Below, one piece after another: positions 1-9,074 of a DNA stretch of 58,091 nt. The notes under the pieces were generated by a model. The model was not told the origin of the DNA and ran no database searches. It saw only the letters and a list, made by a program, of their open reading frames with translations. The DNA is from a virus. A program made the translations under genes and the position numbers. Positions within the stretch are counted from its first letter, which is position 1. Each line of letters starts with the position of its first letter. The DNA is taken from the IMG/VR virus record IMGVR_UViG_3300032282_000782, positions 1 to 58,091 of that record. One strand, written 5' to 3'.

Positions 1-110
1 ATTGCCCAAGGTGGGATGCTGCCCACTGTGGGACATTGCCCAAGATATGTTGGGACATTGCCCAAGTCTGCTGCCCAAGATATGTTGGGATATTGCCCAC
101 CCCATGGGAA
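1..110. promoter_or_regulatory. Operator-like inverted repeat array
   Basis: ATTGCCCAAG occurs at 1-10, 35-44 and 57-66. The 18-mer GCCCAAGATATGTTGGGA occurs at 38-55 and again at 73-90; within it CCCAA and TTGGG form an inverted repeat around a 6-nt spacer. A further perfect palindrome, CCCACTGTGGG, lies at 22-32. The common half-site and regular spacing look like a multi-site protein-binding region (operator, replication origin or packaging site). Which of these it is cannot be told from sequence alone. Confidence 0.5.
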
Positions 111-392
111 AAAATATGCCCGTGCGCGCGCGATATATATATGCCCCTGACACAAGTAGACCAAAAATAAAAGGGGGTACCTCATCCATCCCTGGAAAGT
201 ACCCCCTTATGTTTAAATACGTGTACACCCACCCCCACAATATAAACTAAAAGTAGTAGGGGTACCTCATCAATGACTAACCAATGTCCCCTCTTTAAGA
301 ACAGTTCTTAATAACTCTTCGCGTACCCCAATAGAGACTGCTATAGGGGTCCATACAGAAGAGGGGGGTGAAGGGTGTTTACTCACCAGGGG

Positions 393-565
393 CTATATAG
401 GGTCCAGACTGTTAACACTTCACGTACCCCTATATAGTCTTTATATAGCCCCTATATAGACTATAGTACTATCTATTATACTATCTTCTAAACTTACTAT
501 TATACTATCTTCTATACTATCTTCTTTATAGACCTCTATAGGGTCTTTATAGAGTCTCTATATAG
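393..565. repeat. CTATATAG palindromes and TATACTATCTTCT direct repeats
   Basis: CTATATAG is present at 393-400, 430-437, 452-459 and 558-565, often flanked by GGG or CCC. An 18-nt perfect direct repeat (CTATTATACTATCTTCTA) lies at 473-490 and 497-514, a 24-bp period. A third partial copy of TATACTATCTTCT lies at 513-525. The block is A+T-rich and sits 160-330 bp upstream of the large terminase gene. It could bind a regulator or be part of an origin; no function is shown. Confidence 0.55.
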
Positions 566-724
566 TCCCTATAGGAGATATGCCTAGCCTATCACATTTT
601 GAAAAGCTACACAAGAGGCTCTTCAGGTGTCCCCACTTACTTTTCTGTTGTGTCCCTTCTTTAGGGGTGGTTGGTGTGATATACTTAGTCTCGGAAGCGG
701 TACTATTAAAAAGAGAATAACAGA

Positions 725-2311
725 TTGGTTAACCCAACAATTAGAAGCAGTCGTCAGCTTAGTGTCCCCCTTGAAGAGGACATCACCGTCAACATCCTCT
801 TGTCCTTGAGAAAGAACCTAAGAGAGCTTGTAGCACAGAGTGCCAACACTGACTTCCTAACCTTCATACGTAAAGTAGCCCCCACTCTAGTCTCCGACTT
901 CAAGATGGGTAAGCACATTGAATACATTGCTGACAAGTTCCAGAAGGTAGAGTCTGGAGAGATTAAACGGCTGATGGTGTTCCTACCTCCCCGTAGTAGC
1001 AAGTCAGTTATCGGCAGTAAGCTGTTCCCTGCTTGGTACATTGGGAAACACCCAACCCAAGAAATCATGTCCATCTCCCACAGTGACCAACTAGCGTCAG
1101 ACTTTGGACGCTCAGTTCGTGATATTGTATCAATGGACGAATACCAAGGAATGTTCCCTGGTGTCCTCCTAAGGCAGGACGTTAGGGCAGCAGGGAAATG
1201 GAAGACCAACAAGCAGGGGTCATACTATGCCGCTGGTGTTAGGTCGCAGATCGCAGGGCGTGGTGCCCACATCGCTATCTTGGACGATGCAATGTCTGAA
1301 GAAGACGCTATCAGCCCTACTGGAAGAAAGTATATCAAGGAGTGGTGGCCAAGTGGACTTAGAACCCGACTCATGCCTAACGGCGCTATCATTATTATTA
1401 ACACTCGTTATCATTATGACGATCTATGTGGTTGGTTACTGAAGCAAGAATCCAAGATGGACTTAAGGAAGTCTGACAGGTGGCACGTTATCAGCATCCC
1501 AGCTTGGCTGGATGAGAAAGCCGCTGCTCTGTTGGGCTTGGAACAGGGTACCAGCTACTTCCCGGAATGGAAGTCTGATGCTGTCCTGAAGCTGGACGAA
1601 CTGGAAATACGTTCCACTAACGGTGGGAAGTACTGGGAGTCTCTGTACATGCAGAATCCCACCCCAGACGAAGGTGGCTTGATTAAGAAGTCCTGGATCA
1701 AGTGGTGGGACTACGACGAACCTCCAAGCTGTGATTTCATTATCCAGACCTACGATACAGCCTTCTCCACTAAGACTACTGCGGACTTCTCGGTTGTTCA
1801 GACATGGGGTATCTTTACCTACAAGGACACCCATGAGGGTGGCGCGGAGACTTTCAGCAGCCATCTGATCCTCTTGGGTAGTGTACGTGGGCGATACGAA
1901 TACCCAGAGCTTAGGCGTATAGCTCAGGAGCAGTACAAGAAGCACAGGCCGGATATCTGCATCGTAGAGAAGAAGGCCAGTGGTCAGTCCCTTATCCAGG
2001 ACATGCGAAGGGCTGGCTTACCAGTCATGGAATACAATCCAGATAGGGACAAGGTAAGCAGGGTGTACGCCTCTACTCCAATGTTTGAGTCTGGGAAAGT
2101 GTGGCTACCAAGAGGGAAGCAGTGGGCTGAAGAGCTACACGACGAATTGATTACCTTCCCTTACGCCCCACACGATGACCAAGTAGACACAACCACTATG
2201 GCTATCCACTACGTAAGGGAAAGCTGGCGTCTTGTCCACAAGGAAGACCCTAACTGGGACGAAGACAAAGAGAGTAAGCGCAGTAAGCGAATTGCGTATT
2301 GGCACGTTTAA
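725..2311 (+). CDS. Terminase large subunit (TerL)
   Basis: ATPase-nuclease motor that pumps DNA into the procapsid. The N-terminal ATPase shows a degenerate Walker A (PPRSSKS, near residue 93) and a Walker B (AILDDA). The C-terminal RNase H-like nuclease has its acidic residues in QTYDTAFS, CIVEKKASG and PHDDQVDT. Length (528 aa) fits the family. The first codon is TTG with a weak AAGAGA upstream; the next in-frame ATG (905) would remove conserved sequence, so the start is uncertain by a few codons. It opens the rightward structural block. Its small-subunit partner is not adjacent but about 29 kb away on the other strand. Confidence 0.95.
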   Translation: MVNPTIRSSRQLSVPLEEDITVNILLSLRKNLRELVAQSANTDFLTFIRKVAPTLVSDFKMGKHIEYIADKFQKVESGEIKRLMVFLPPRSSKSVIGSKLFPAWYIGKHPTQEIMSISHSDQLASDFGRSVRDIVSMDEYQGMFPGVLLRQDVRAAGKWKTNKQGSYYAAGVRSQIAGRGAHIAILDDAMSEEDAISPTGRKYIKEWWPSGLRTRLMPNGAIIIINTRYHYDDLCGWLLKQESKMDLRKSDRWHVISIPAWLDEKAAALLGLEQGTSYFPEWKSDAVLKLDELEIRSTNGGKYWESLYMQNPTPDEGGLIKKSWIKWWDYDEPPSCDFIIQTYDTAFSTKTTADFSVVQTWGIFTYKDTHEGGAETFSSHLILLGSVRGRYEYPELRRIAQEQYKKHRPDICIVEKKASGQSLIQDMRRAGLPVMEYNPDRDKVSRVYASTPMFESGKVWLPRGKQWAEELHDELITFPYAPHDDQVDTTTMAIHYVRESWRLVHKEDPNWDEDKESKRSKRIAYWHV

Positions 2312-2359
2312 TGCTAATATTTAACCTTAACCAATTCAGAAATATACAAGGCGCACTTA

Positions 2360-4942
2360 ATGGCTGTTGAACGCAATCCATTTGATAAGATCAATCCTGC
2401 TCAGATAAACATTATGATGCCTGAAGAACCAGTCATGGACGAAGAGACTGGTCAAGAGACTTCAATGGAGTACGATCCAGCAGACGGTAGCATCATCGTA
2501 GAGTTTATCCCACCAGAAGACGACAGGGACAAAACTCAGATCAAAGAGACAGAGGAAGAGTTCTACCGCAACTTAGTGGAAGACCTGGATGACAAGGATT
2601 TATCTAGTATTGCATCCCAAGTCTACGACAACTTCACAGCAGACAAAGACTCCCGTAGTGAGTGGGAGTCCATGTTTGAGAGAGGCTTTGACCTCTTAGG
2701 TCTTAAGCTCAAAGAAGCATCTGAGCCATTTGAGGGTGCCTGTACAGCAGTCCACCCAATCCTTATTGAGTCTGCCGTAAAGTTCCAGTCTAAAGCTATT
2801 CAAGAACTATTCCCACCTGCTGGACCAGTTAAGACCCAGCTAATTGGGAATGTAACTGCTGAGCGTATGCAGCAGGGTAACCGTGTCAAAGAGTTCATGA
2901 ACTATCAGTTAACTGATTTGATCCCTGAATACTTTGACGAAATGGAACGTATGTTGTTCCACCTACCTCTTATTGGCTCAGCCTTTAAGAAGATTTACTT
3001 TGATGCTGGTCTTAATCGTCCAGTAGCAGAGTTTGTGCCTATCGACCAGTTCTATATTTCTTATTACGCCACTGACCTGCGTCGGGCAGACCGCTACACT
3101 CACTTGATTTATAGAAGTCCTAATGAACTCCAGCGTGACATTGCTGCGGGAATGTACGTTGCAGATGATCTTCCAGACGCAGGTGTCCCAACCATCACAA
3201 GCTTGGGCCAGAAGATCGACTCTATTTCTGGGCTATCACAGTCTTCTCAACAAGACCCCCAGTACGTTCTTCTAGAGCAGCATTGCTACCTAGACCTCCC
3301 AGAACGTTTCAGTGACGATAGTGGTCTGTCCCTTCCTTACATTGTTACATTGGAAGAGAAGTCCAGGAAGATTCTCTCTATCCGCCGTAACTACGACAAA
3401 GAGGACAAACGCCGTGAGAAGAAAATCTTCTTCACTCACTACCGCTTTGTCCCAGGCTTCGGCTTCTATGGCTTAGGTCTTATCCACTTCCTTGGTAACC
3501 TCACCATGACAGCCACAGCAGCTATGCGTAGCTTGGTTGACGCTGGACAGTTTGCCAACCTCCCAGGTGGCTTTAAGGCCAAAGGTGTTCGCATCGTTGG
3601 GGACAATGATCCCATTGCCCCAGGAGAGTGGAAGGAAGTTGAGGCTGTAGGTAACGACCTGTCCAAGATGATTATCCCCCTTCCGTACAAGGAGCCATCA
3701 CAGACACTGTTCCAGATGCTTGGGTTCATTCGTGATACTGCCCAGCACTTTGCTGACAGCACCGAGCAGGTCATTGCTGATGCAGCCAACTACGGTCCAG
3801 TTGGTACCACTATGGCTCTCCTGGAAGCATCTAGTAAATTCTTCTCTGCTATTCACAAGCGTCTGCACCATGCACAGAAGGAAGAGTTTAAGCTCCTTCG
3901 TCGTATCAACTTTGAGAACCTACCAGACGAAAGCTGCTGTGACATTCCAGGCTCTTCACTCATTATCCGCCGTGAAGACTTTGATGGCAGCATTGACATC
4001 ATTCCAGTATCTGATCCTAACATCCCATCCAATGCTCACCGCATGATGATGGCTCAGATGGCACTACAGTTAGCACAGACAAGTCCTCCAGGTATGTTCA
4101 ACGTGGAAGAGTTGAACCGTACCATTCTCATGTCCGCAAACATCCCGAACTTAGACCTTATCATGCCCCGCAAACCAGAGGTGGTCCCGCTTGACCCAAT
4201 CTCTGATATTGCCGCTGCAAGTAAGGGTCTTCCAATCAAGGCATTCGTTGGTCAGAACCACGACGCCCATATACAGGCTAAGACGGCCTTCATGTCTGAT
4301 CCTGCTAACGGTGCCAACCCCATGATGCAACGCATCGCTCCAGTGCTTGAAGCCAACATGCAGGAGCATTTGGTTATGAAGTACCAAGAGCAGGTGAATG
4401 GTGTTGCTCAGCAGATGATTCAAGCCAAACAAGCTATGGACGAACAGCAGGGTGTCGCTATGCAGCCACCAGATAAGGGTACCATTGAGATGGTGCTTGC
4501 AATGGCGGCACAGCAGGTTGCACAGGCTAACGCACAGATCGCTGCCGGTAAGGGGGCAATGACACCAGAGGCACAGATGGTGCAGCTTGAAGCACAGCGC
4601 CTACGGATTGAACAAGCCAAGACACAGGCTCTCATTGCTAAGAACGCAGTTGATGCTGCCATGAAGAACCGTGAGCTTGACATCAGGACAGCCCAGCTTC
4701 GTGCAGACTCCATGACTTCTGGCATTGAGATTTCAACTAAAGCACAGAACGACGAAGCTAACCGGGACACCAAGAAAGCTATTGCTGCCTTGGACGCAAT
4801 CATGGGCTTGCTAGAGACAAAGGAAATCAGTAGCCACCAGAAGCAAATGAAAGCTGCTGACATGGTTACCAAGTTTGCTCAAGAGGGTAACAAACATGCT
4901 CTAGCTTCTGCTAAGATGCCTAAGGGGCCAGTGCAAGAGTAA
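2360..4942 (+). CDS. Portal protein
   Basis: Dodecameric portal at the capsid vertex through which DNA passes; identified by similarity to large P22-type podoviral portals and by position directly after TerL. At 860 aa it is at the long end of the family. The N-terminal 60 residues are acidic. The core (about 80-600) carries segments such as FEGACTAVHPILIES and FHLPLIGSAFKK, typical of podoviral portals. Residues 640-840 are Gln/Ala-rich and predicted by eye to be coiled coil, like the barrel of P22 gp1. ATG start 48 bp after the TerL stop. Confidence 0.85.
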   Translation: MAVERNPFDKINPAQINIMMPEEPVMDEETGQETSMEYDPADGSIIVEFIPPEDDRDKTQIKETEEEFYRNLVEDLDDKDLSSIASQVYDNFTADKDSRSEWESMFERGFDLLGLKLKEASEPFEGACTAVHPILIESAVKFQSKAIQELFPPAGPVKTQLIGNVTAERMQQGNRVKEFMNYQLTDLIPEYFDEMERMLFHLPLIGSAFKKIYFDAGLNRPVAEFVPIDQFYISYYATDLRRADRYTHLIYRSPNELQRDIAAGMYVADDLPDAGVPTITSLGQKIDSISGLSQSSQQDPQYVLLEQHCYLDLPERFSDDSGLSLPYIVTLEEKSRKILSIRRNYDKEDKRREKKIFFTHYRFVPGFGFYGLGLIHFLGNLTMTATAAMRSLVDAGQFANLPGGFKAKGVRIVGDNDPIAPGEWKEVEAVGNDLSKMIIPLPYKEPSQTLFQMLGFIRDTAQHFADSTEQVIADAANYGPVGTTMALLEASSKFFSAIHKRLHHAQKEEFKLLRRINFENLPDESCCDIPGSSLIIRREDFDGSIDIIPVSDPNIPSNAHRMMMAQMALQLAQTSPPGMFNVEELNRTILMSANIPNLDLIMPRKPEVVPLDPISDIAAASKGLPIKAFVGQNHDAHIQAKTAFMSDPANGANPMMQRIAPVLEANMQEHLVMKYQEQVNGVAQQMIQAKQAMDEQQGVAMQPPDKGTIEMVLAMAAQQVAQANAQIAAGKGAMTPEAQMVQLEAQRLRIEQAKTQALIAKNAVDAAMKNRELDIRTAQLRADSMTSGIEISTKAQNDEANRDTKKAIAALDAIMGLLETKEISSHQKQMKAADMVTKFAQEGNKHALASAKMPKGPVQE

Positions 4943-4950
4943 AAACACTT

Positions 4951-5151
4951 ATGTTGATATGGGACGAAGTAGAGAAAGCTATCCAGAAAGAGATACACAA
5001 CATTAGTAGTAGTTTGGCTAATGGATCAGCTTCAACGATTGAAGAGTACCGGCAACAGGTTGGTAAGATTGAGGGCTTAACCTTGTCTATCCACACCATG
5101 AAGCATATAATTAAGCAACGGCTACACGAAGACGATGTAGACAAAGAATAA
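4951..5151 (+). CDS. Small hypothetical protein
   Basis: 66-aa protein of unknown function, charged and probably helical, lying 8 bp after the portal gene and before the GroES-like gene. The tight spacing on both sides and normal codon use support a real gene. No known motif, signal peptide or membrane segment is visible. It may be a small assembly factor, but that rests on location only. Confidence 0.65.
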   Translation: MLIWDEVEKAIQKEIHNISSSLANGSASTIEEYRQQVGKIEGLTLSIHTMKHIIKQRLHEDDVDKE

Positions 5152-5178
5152 CAACAATAAAAGAGGAACTAGCAAACT

Positions 5179-5598
5179 ATGCAAGCTGTAGCAATGGGTA
5201 AAGCAGTAGATAATTCAGATTGGATTGACGACTCCGCTCCACGGTTCAAACCTAGTGAGCTTCCTGATCTTCCAGGGTTTCATGTCTTAGTCCAACCAAC
5301 AAGCATTCGTCCAAAGACTAAAGGCGGTATTATCCTACCTGATCGTGTCAAGGACGACATCTCTTATCTAACCACCATTGGTAAGGTCTTAAAGATTGGT
5401 GACTCAGCCTACCTGGACAAAGAGAAGTTCCCTCATGGTCCTTGGTGTAAGATTGACGACTTTGTGTGTTATGGCAAGCTTGTTGGTCAAAAGTTTGTCT
5501 ATAAAGGGGCCAAGCTTCTTTTAATCTTTGATGATCAAATCATAATGAAAGTGGGTGATCCAGCATATCTAGATACTACCTACAACTTGTCTAACTAG
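5179..5598 (+). CDS. GroES-like co-chaperonin
   Basis: Cpn10-family protein expected to cap host GroEL during folding of phage proteins, as T4 gp31 does for the capsid protein. The family signature appears after a 30-residue N-terminal extension: GFHVLVQPTSIRPKTKGGI at about 34-53, IGKVLKIGDSAY, a VCYGKLVGQKF segment replacing the usual V-x-Y-x-GxE core, and a final LLIFDDQIIMKV. Length 139 aa is longer than bacterial GroES (about 97). An AGAGGAAC ribosome site precedes ATG. It sits between portal and scaffold, which suggests it serves capsid folding (inference). Confidence 0.85.
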   Translation: MQAVAMGKAVDNSDWIDDSAPRFKPSELPDLPGFHVLVQPTSIRPKTKGGIILPDRVKDDISYLTTIGKVLKIGDSAYLDKEKFPHGPWCKIDDFVCYGKLVGQKFVYKGAKLLLIFDDQIIMKVGDPAYLDTTYNLSN

Positions 5599-5608
5599 AT
5601 GGTAGTAT

Positions 5609-5637
5609 TTGCTTAGTACTATTACTTGTGCTATATT
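5609..5637 (+). promoter_or_regulatory. Possible sigma70 promoter before the scaffold gene
   Basis: TTGCTT (5609-5614) is followed after 17 nt by TATATT (5632-5637), in the 116-bp non-coding gap between the GroES-like and scaffold genes. A second TATAAT lies at 5640-5645 without a clear -35 box. It would raise expression of the scaffold and capsid genes. Moderate match only. Confidence 0.35.
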
Positions 5638-5714
5638 ATTATAATTAGTTAATCTTTCACGTTATTCATTGGAAACACGTGGCCCAGTGGGAAGTAAAAA
5701 GGAACAACACAACA

Positions 5715-6740
5715 ATGGCAAAAGATGACAATAACTGGTCAACTATTGAACCAGCTAAGGGCGAAGCCCAGGAGACAGTAGAGTTTGAGATTGAAGATGC
5801 TCCCCAACCTAAAGAAAAGGAAGAGGTACAGCTAAGTAAAGATGTAACTGTAGAACGTGTAGTAGAGAAGCCACAGCAGCACCAACAGGAAGAGAAACAG
5901 CCTGAAGAGCTAGAAGGTATTGAAACACGGGGCGCTCAGAAGCGTATCCGGCAGTTAATTAAGCAACGTAAGGACAAGGAAGACGAAGCAGCCGCCTTAC
6001 GGTCTAAAGTAGAAGAACTAGAGAACCAAGTTAAAGCTAAAGATCAGAATCTATCATCTAGTTTAAAGTCTAACATTGATACTACTGAAGAGCAGTTAAA
6101 CCTCCGTATCAAGGCAGCTAAGAGCAGCTTTAAGCAAGCCGCAGAGAGTGGTGACGCAGATAAGCTCCTAGAAGCCCAGGAGGAAATGTCAAAGAGCTAC
6201 GCGGAATCAATCGTTATTCGCCAGCAGAAGGAAGCCTGGGAGAAGTACAACCAGCAGGTTGAGCAAGCTAAACAGTCTTACGCTAAGCAGCAACAGACTA
6301 AACAGCAAGAACCCCAGTACGACCCAAAGGCTGTAAACTGGGCTACAAAGAATGATTGGTTTGGTCAGGACAATGTTCTAACGAACGCAGCCCTGGCAAT
6401 TGACAACGAATTAAAGTCTGAAGGCTACGATCCAACAGACGACGAGTTCTACGAAGAGATTGATAGCCGGTTGGCAAAACAGTTTCCTCACAAGTTTGCA
6501 CAAGCTGAGGTAGAGAAGGAGCAGCCCGTGGTAGCTGCTAAACCTCAGTACAGACAACAGCCACAACAGACGGTAGCAGGGGCGTCACGCACTCCTAAAA
6601 CCTCATCTAACAGCAAGAAGATCAAACTCACCCAAGAGGATGTCAAGCTTGCTCAGAAATGGGGCATACCGTTAGAGCAGTTTGCTGCTGAGAAACTTAA
6701 GGTTGAACAGGCTGACGGTGAGTACACCACAGTCTCTTAA
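5715..6740 (+). CDS. Capsid scaffolding protein (probable)
   Basis: 341-aa, highly charged, Gln/Glu/Lys-rich, extended-helix protein just upstream of the head genes. That is the usual composition and place of a podoviral scaffold that guides procapsid assembly and then leaves. Residues about 80-215 look like coiled coil. The C-terminal end (KKIKLTQEDVKLAQKWGI) is a compact helical piece that may bind the capsid protein. A GTG at 5679 also opens the frame, but ATG at 5715 has AAAAAGGA upstream and gives the natural MAKDDNNW start. Assignment by composition and synteny. Confidence 0.75.
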   Translation: MAKDDNNWSTIEPAKGEAQETVEFEIEDAPQPKEKEEVQLSKDVTVERVVEKPQQHQQEEKQPEELEGIETRGAQKRIRQLIKQRKDKEDEAAALRSKVEELENQVKAKDQNLSSSLKSNIDTTEEQLNLRIKAAKSSFKQAAESGDADKLLEAQEEMSKSYAESIVIRQQKEAWEKYNQQVEQAKQSYAKQQQTKQQEPQYDPKAVNWATKNDWFGQDNVLTNAALAIDNELKSEGYDPTDDEFYEEIDSRLAKQFPHKFAQAEVEKEQPVVAAKPQYRQQPQQTVAGASRTPKTSSNSKKIKLTQEDVKLAQKWGIPLEQFAAEKLKVEQADGEYTTVS

Positions 6741-6798
6741 GTTTTAAGATGGTAAACTAAACGCGCTTGGATAGTACACTAAAAGGACACTAAATATC

Positions 6799-7278
6799 AT
6801 GACCACACGTAATGAATCACGTAACGATAGCACTAGAGCTTCACAGAGTAACACGTTCACAGAGACTAACTGGTTGGAAATCCCAGAGCGGGTGACACAA
6901 CGGTTTAACGACAGCGGCTTAGCTCTCCGGTGGATTCGTGTTCTACTTAAAGGCGTGGATGACTACAAGAATGTAGGCAAGCGTCAATCAGATGGGTGGG
7001 AGTTTGTAACCCCTGAAGAAGTTCCCGAAATGCTTGGTTCCTCCAACGTGAGGGGGGAAGGACGGTACGCTGGCGCGATCTGCCGTGGTGATCTAGCACT
7101 AGCAAAGATGCCTCTGGAAAGGGCAATCTCCCGTCAAGAGTTCTATGAGAACCGGAGCCGCGATATGGTCCGTGCAGTGAACCAACAGCTTATGGGAAGC
7201 AATGATTCACGTATGCCCATTACCAACACCTCTCAGACAAAAGTTAGCCGTGGGAAGCAACCTAAGTTTCAGGATTAA
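6799..7278 (+). CDS. Putative head-associated protein
   Basis: 159-aa protein between scaffold and head genes. Residues 25-75 (ERVTQRFNDSGLALRWIR...DGWEFV) form a compact, basic, probably DNA- or protein-binding module. The C-terminus is Ser/Thr/Lys-rich and likely disordered. Similar small proteins occur at this place in other marine podoviruses as I recall, but their function is not known. An AAAAGGACAC ribosome site precedes ATG. Structural role inferred from position. Confidence 0.6.
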   Translation: MTTRNESRNDSTRASQSNTFTETNWLEIPERVTQRFNDSGLALRWIRVLLKGVDDYKNVGKRQSDGWEFVTPEEVPEMLGSSNVRGEGRYAGAICRGDLALAKMPLERAISRQEFYENRSRDMVRAVNQQLMGSNDSRMPITNTSQTKVSRGKQPKFQD

Positions 7279-7426
7279 ACACCCTATTACTTCAGTTCCT
7301 TCCAGTTCCAACCACAATAAGCTGACTTAAAAGTAAATGATAAATAGTGTTAAGGTGTGTACCTATCCCCTTAGCTTGTTTAGCTTATTATAACAATATC
7401 AAACTGAACGAAAGGAATTGTAAACT

Positions 7427-8032
7427 ATGTCTGCAACAAAAGCACTTAATGGTTTCAAGCCTTCACGTATTCGTGGTAGTGGTCCAAATTCAGGCGGTGC
7501 AACTGAGTACCGTGTGTCTACAGGCTACGCTGCTAATATTTTCTACGGCGATCTAGTCCGTAACGTGAATGGTTATGTACAGGTTATTTCTGCTATCACC
7601 GACATGACTGCCGGTGTATTTGTCGGTTGCCGTTATGTAGCTGACGGGAAGCCAGTATGGTCCAAGTATTGGCCTTCAGGTACTTCCGTAACAGAAGCAT
7701 GGGCAATGGTCGTTGACGATCCAATGGCTACCTTCATTGTACAGGCTGATGCTTCAGTATCAGTTGGTGACTTGAACAGCCAGAACTTTGATGTTACTCT
7801 AGGTGCGGGTTCAACCCTCACAGGAAACTCAGGGTTTGGCATTAAAGCATCAACACGCAAAACTACCCCAGGAATGGTACGTCCAATTGACGCATACCGT
7901 ATCCCAGGTAATAGTGTTGACGTTGGTGCAACAATGGCTTATCCATACCTAGAAGTACGCTTGATCCAAGACGGTAGCTCAACCTACAGTGTTGTTACTA
8001 GCGTATCCGCTCTTAACGTTTCCATTAACTAA
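7427..8032 (+). CDS. Putative capsid decoration/head protein
   Basis: 201-aa Gly/Ser/Val/Thr-rich, probably all-beta protein immediately upstream of the major capsid gene (15-bp gap). It has no signal peptide or catalytic motif. Composition (VSTGYAANIFYGDLV at about 27-41, then alternating beta strands) and position match decoration or head-stabilisation proteins of tailed phages. AAAGGAATTG ribosome site, and a 148-bp gap upstream that may hold a promoter. Not the capsid itself, since the following gene has the gpT-like fold signature. Confidence 0.6.
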   Translation: MSATKALNGFKPSRIRGSGPNSGGATEYRVSTGYAANIFYGDLVRNVNGYVQVISAITDMTAGVFVGCRYVADGKPVWSKYWPSGTSVTEAWAMVVDDPMATFIVQADASVSVGDLNSQNFDVTLGAGSTLTGNSGFGIKASTRKTTPGMVRPIDAYRIPGNSVDVGATMAYPYLEVRLIQDGSSTYSVVTSVSALNVSIN

Positions 8033-8047
8033 GGGGAGACATAAATC

Positions 8048-8992
8048 ATGGCTATTAATCGTTCTGCTATTGCCAAAGAACTGCTCCCAGGTCTTAATGC
8101 CATCTTCGGTGTTGAGTATGGTAGCGTTGACGACGAACATCTTGCTCTTTACGCAGTTGAAAACTCAGACCGCGCATTTGAGGAAGAGGTTCTATTCACC
8201 GGCTTTGGTACAGCCCCCACAAAGACTGAAGGCGCTGCCGTTCAGTATGATGACGCATCAGAAGGCTACACCGCCCGTTACACAATGGAAACGGTAGCTC
8301 TTGCGTTTGCCATCACTGAAGAGTCAATGGAAGACAACCTCTACGACACATTTGCTAAACTACGTGCAAAAGGTCTTGCCCGTGCAATGGCAAACACCAA
8401 GCAAGTTAAAGCTGCTGACGTTTTCAACAACGGCTTCAGCACTAGCTATCTTGGTGGTGACGGTGCTGCACTATTCAGTGCATCTCACCCCACTGTAGGT
8501 GCTGGTAACTTGTCCAACACACTAGGCGCAACTGACTTCTCAGAAGCAGCCCTTGAGACTGGTTTGATCGCTATTGCACGTATGGTAGATGATCGTGGTA
8601 TTCTTATCGGCCTACAAGCTGATTCAATCCACGTTCCTCCTGATCTAGCATTCGTTGCTGACGAAGTACTACACTCTTCACTCAGCACGAAGCTTCAGAC
8701 GGCTGCTATCTACTCAGGTGCAACTGGTGTCAGCAACCTTAACAACCTAAACCCAATTAAGAACCAAGGTTTGGTTCCTGGTGGGTTCAATGTTAACCGT
8801 CGCTTCACTGACACTAATGCTTGGTTCATTAAAACCGACTGCCCCAACGGTGCAAAGATGTTTGTTCGCGCACCTCTCCAAACCAAGATGGAGCCAGACT
8901 TTGACACAGGTAACCTTCGCTTCAAGTCACGCGAACGTTATGCCTTTGGCTGGTCTGACTGGCGTGGGTTCTTCGGTTCTTCAGGCGCATAA
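8048..8992 (+). CDS. Major capsid protein
   Basis: 314-aa protein resembling the Mu gpT family of HK97-fold capsid proteins. Features are an N-terminal helix, a region with ITEESMEDNLYDTF and KALARAMAN-type helices (about 95-125), the ALFSASHPT loop (about 141), a P-domain, and a Trp-rich ending (FGWSDWRGFFGSSGA). A strong GGGGAGAC ribosome site sits 8 nt before ATG. A hairpin terminator follows 31 bp after the stop, consistent with a highly expressed transcript ending here. Confidence 0.88.
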   Translation: MAINRSAIAKELLPGLNAIFGVEYGSVDDEHLALYAVENSDRAFEEEVLFTGFGTAPTKTEGAAVQYDDASEGYTARYTMETVALAFAITEESMEDNLYDTFAKLRAKGLARAMANTKQVKAADVFNNGFSTSYLGGDGAALFSASHPTVGAGNLSNTLGATDFSEAALETGLIAIARMVDDRGILIGLQADSIHVPPDLAFVADEVLHSSLSTKLQTAAIYSGATGVSNLNNLNPIKNQGLVPGGFNVNRRFTDTNAWFIKTDCPNGAKMFVRAPLQTKMEPDFDTGNLRFKSRERYAFGWSDWRGFFGSSGA

Positions 8993-9022
8993 CTCTTCTA
9001 ACGCCTAGAAGATAAGAGTATT

Positions 9023-9074
9023 AGGGGCTGGTTTAAGTGGGGGATACACTTCATTTGCCAGCCCCTTCTATTTC
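9023..9074 (+). terminator. Rho-independent terminator after the capsid gene
   Basis: GGGGCTGG at 9024-9031 pairs perfectly with CCAGCCCC at 9058-9065. An inner AAGTG/CACTT stem is possible, and the tail is TTCTATTT. It sits directly after the major capsid gene and should partly separate capsid transcription from the tail genes. Confidence 0.75.

Larger units (their letters stand above)
1..724. other. Non-coding left-end region rich in short repeats
   Basis: No convincing gene lies before the terminase start. Open frames here (for example 2-250) translate to low-complexity sequence built from the DNA repeats. The stretch holds an array of CCCAA/TTGGG inverted repeats (1-110) and repeated GTACCTCAT and GTACCCC elements (about 175-435). 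It also has CTATATAG palindromes and a TATACTATCTTCT direct repeat (390-580). With the leftward genes starting at the right end of the window and the rightward block starting at 725, this is probably half of a divergent control region or a genome end. That last point is inference. Confidence 0.6.

Noticed and set aside
2-250. 82-codon open frame at the left edge
   Set aside because: The translation is made of the DNA repeat array (repeated Trp-Asp-Ile-Ala pieces). It has no ribosome site and no domain. It is treated as non-coding.
627-809. 60-codon frame before the terminase
   Set aside because: It overlaps the TerL start in another frame and has unlikely composition with no ribosome site.
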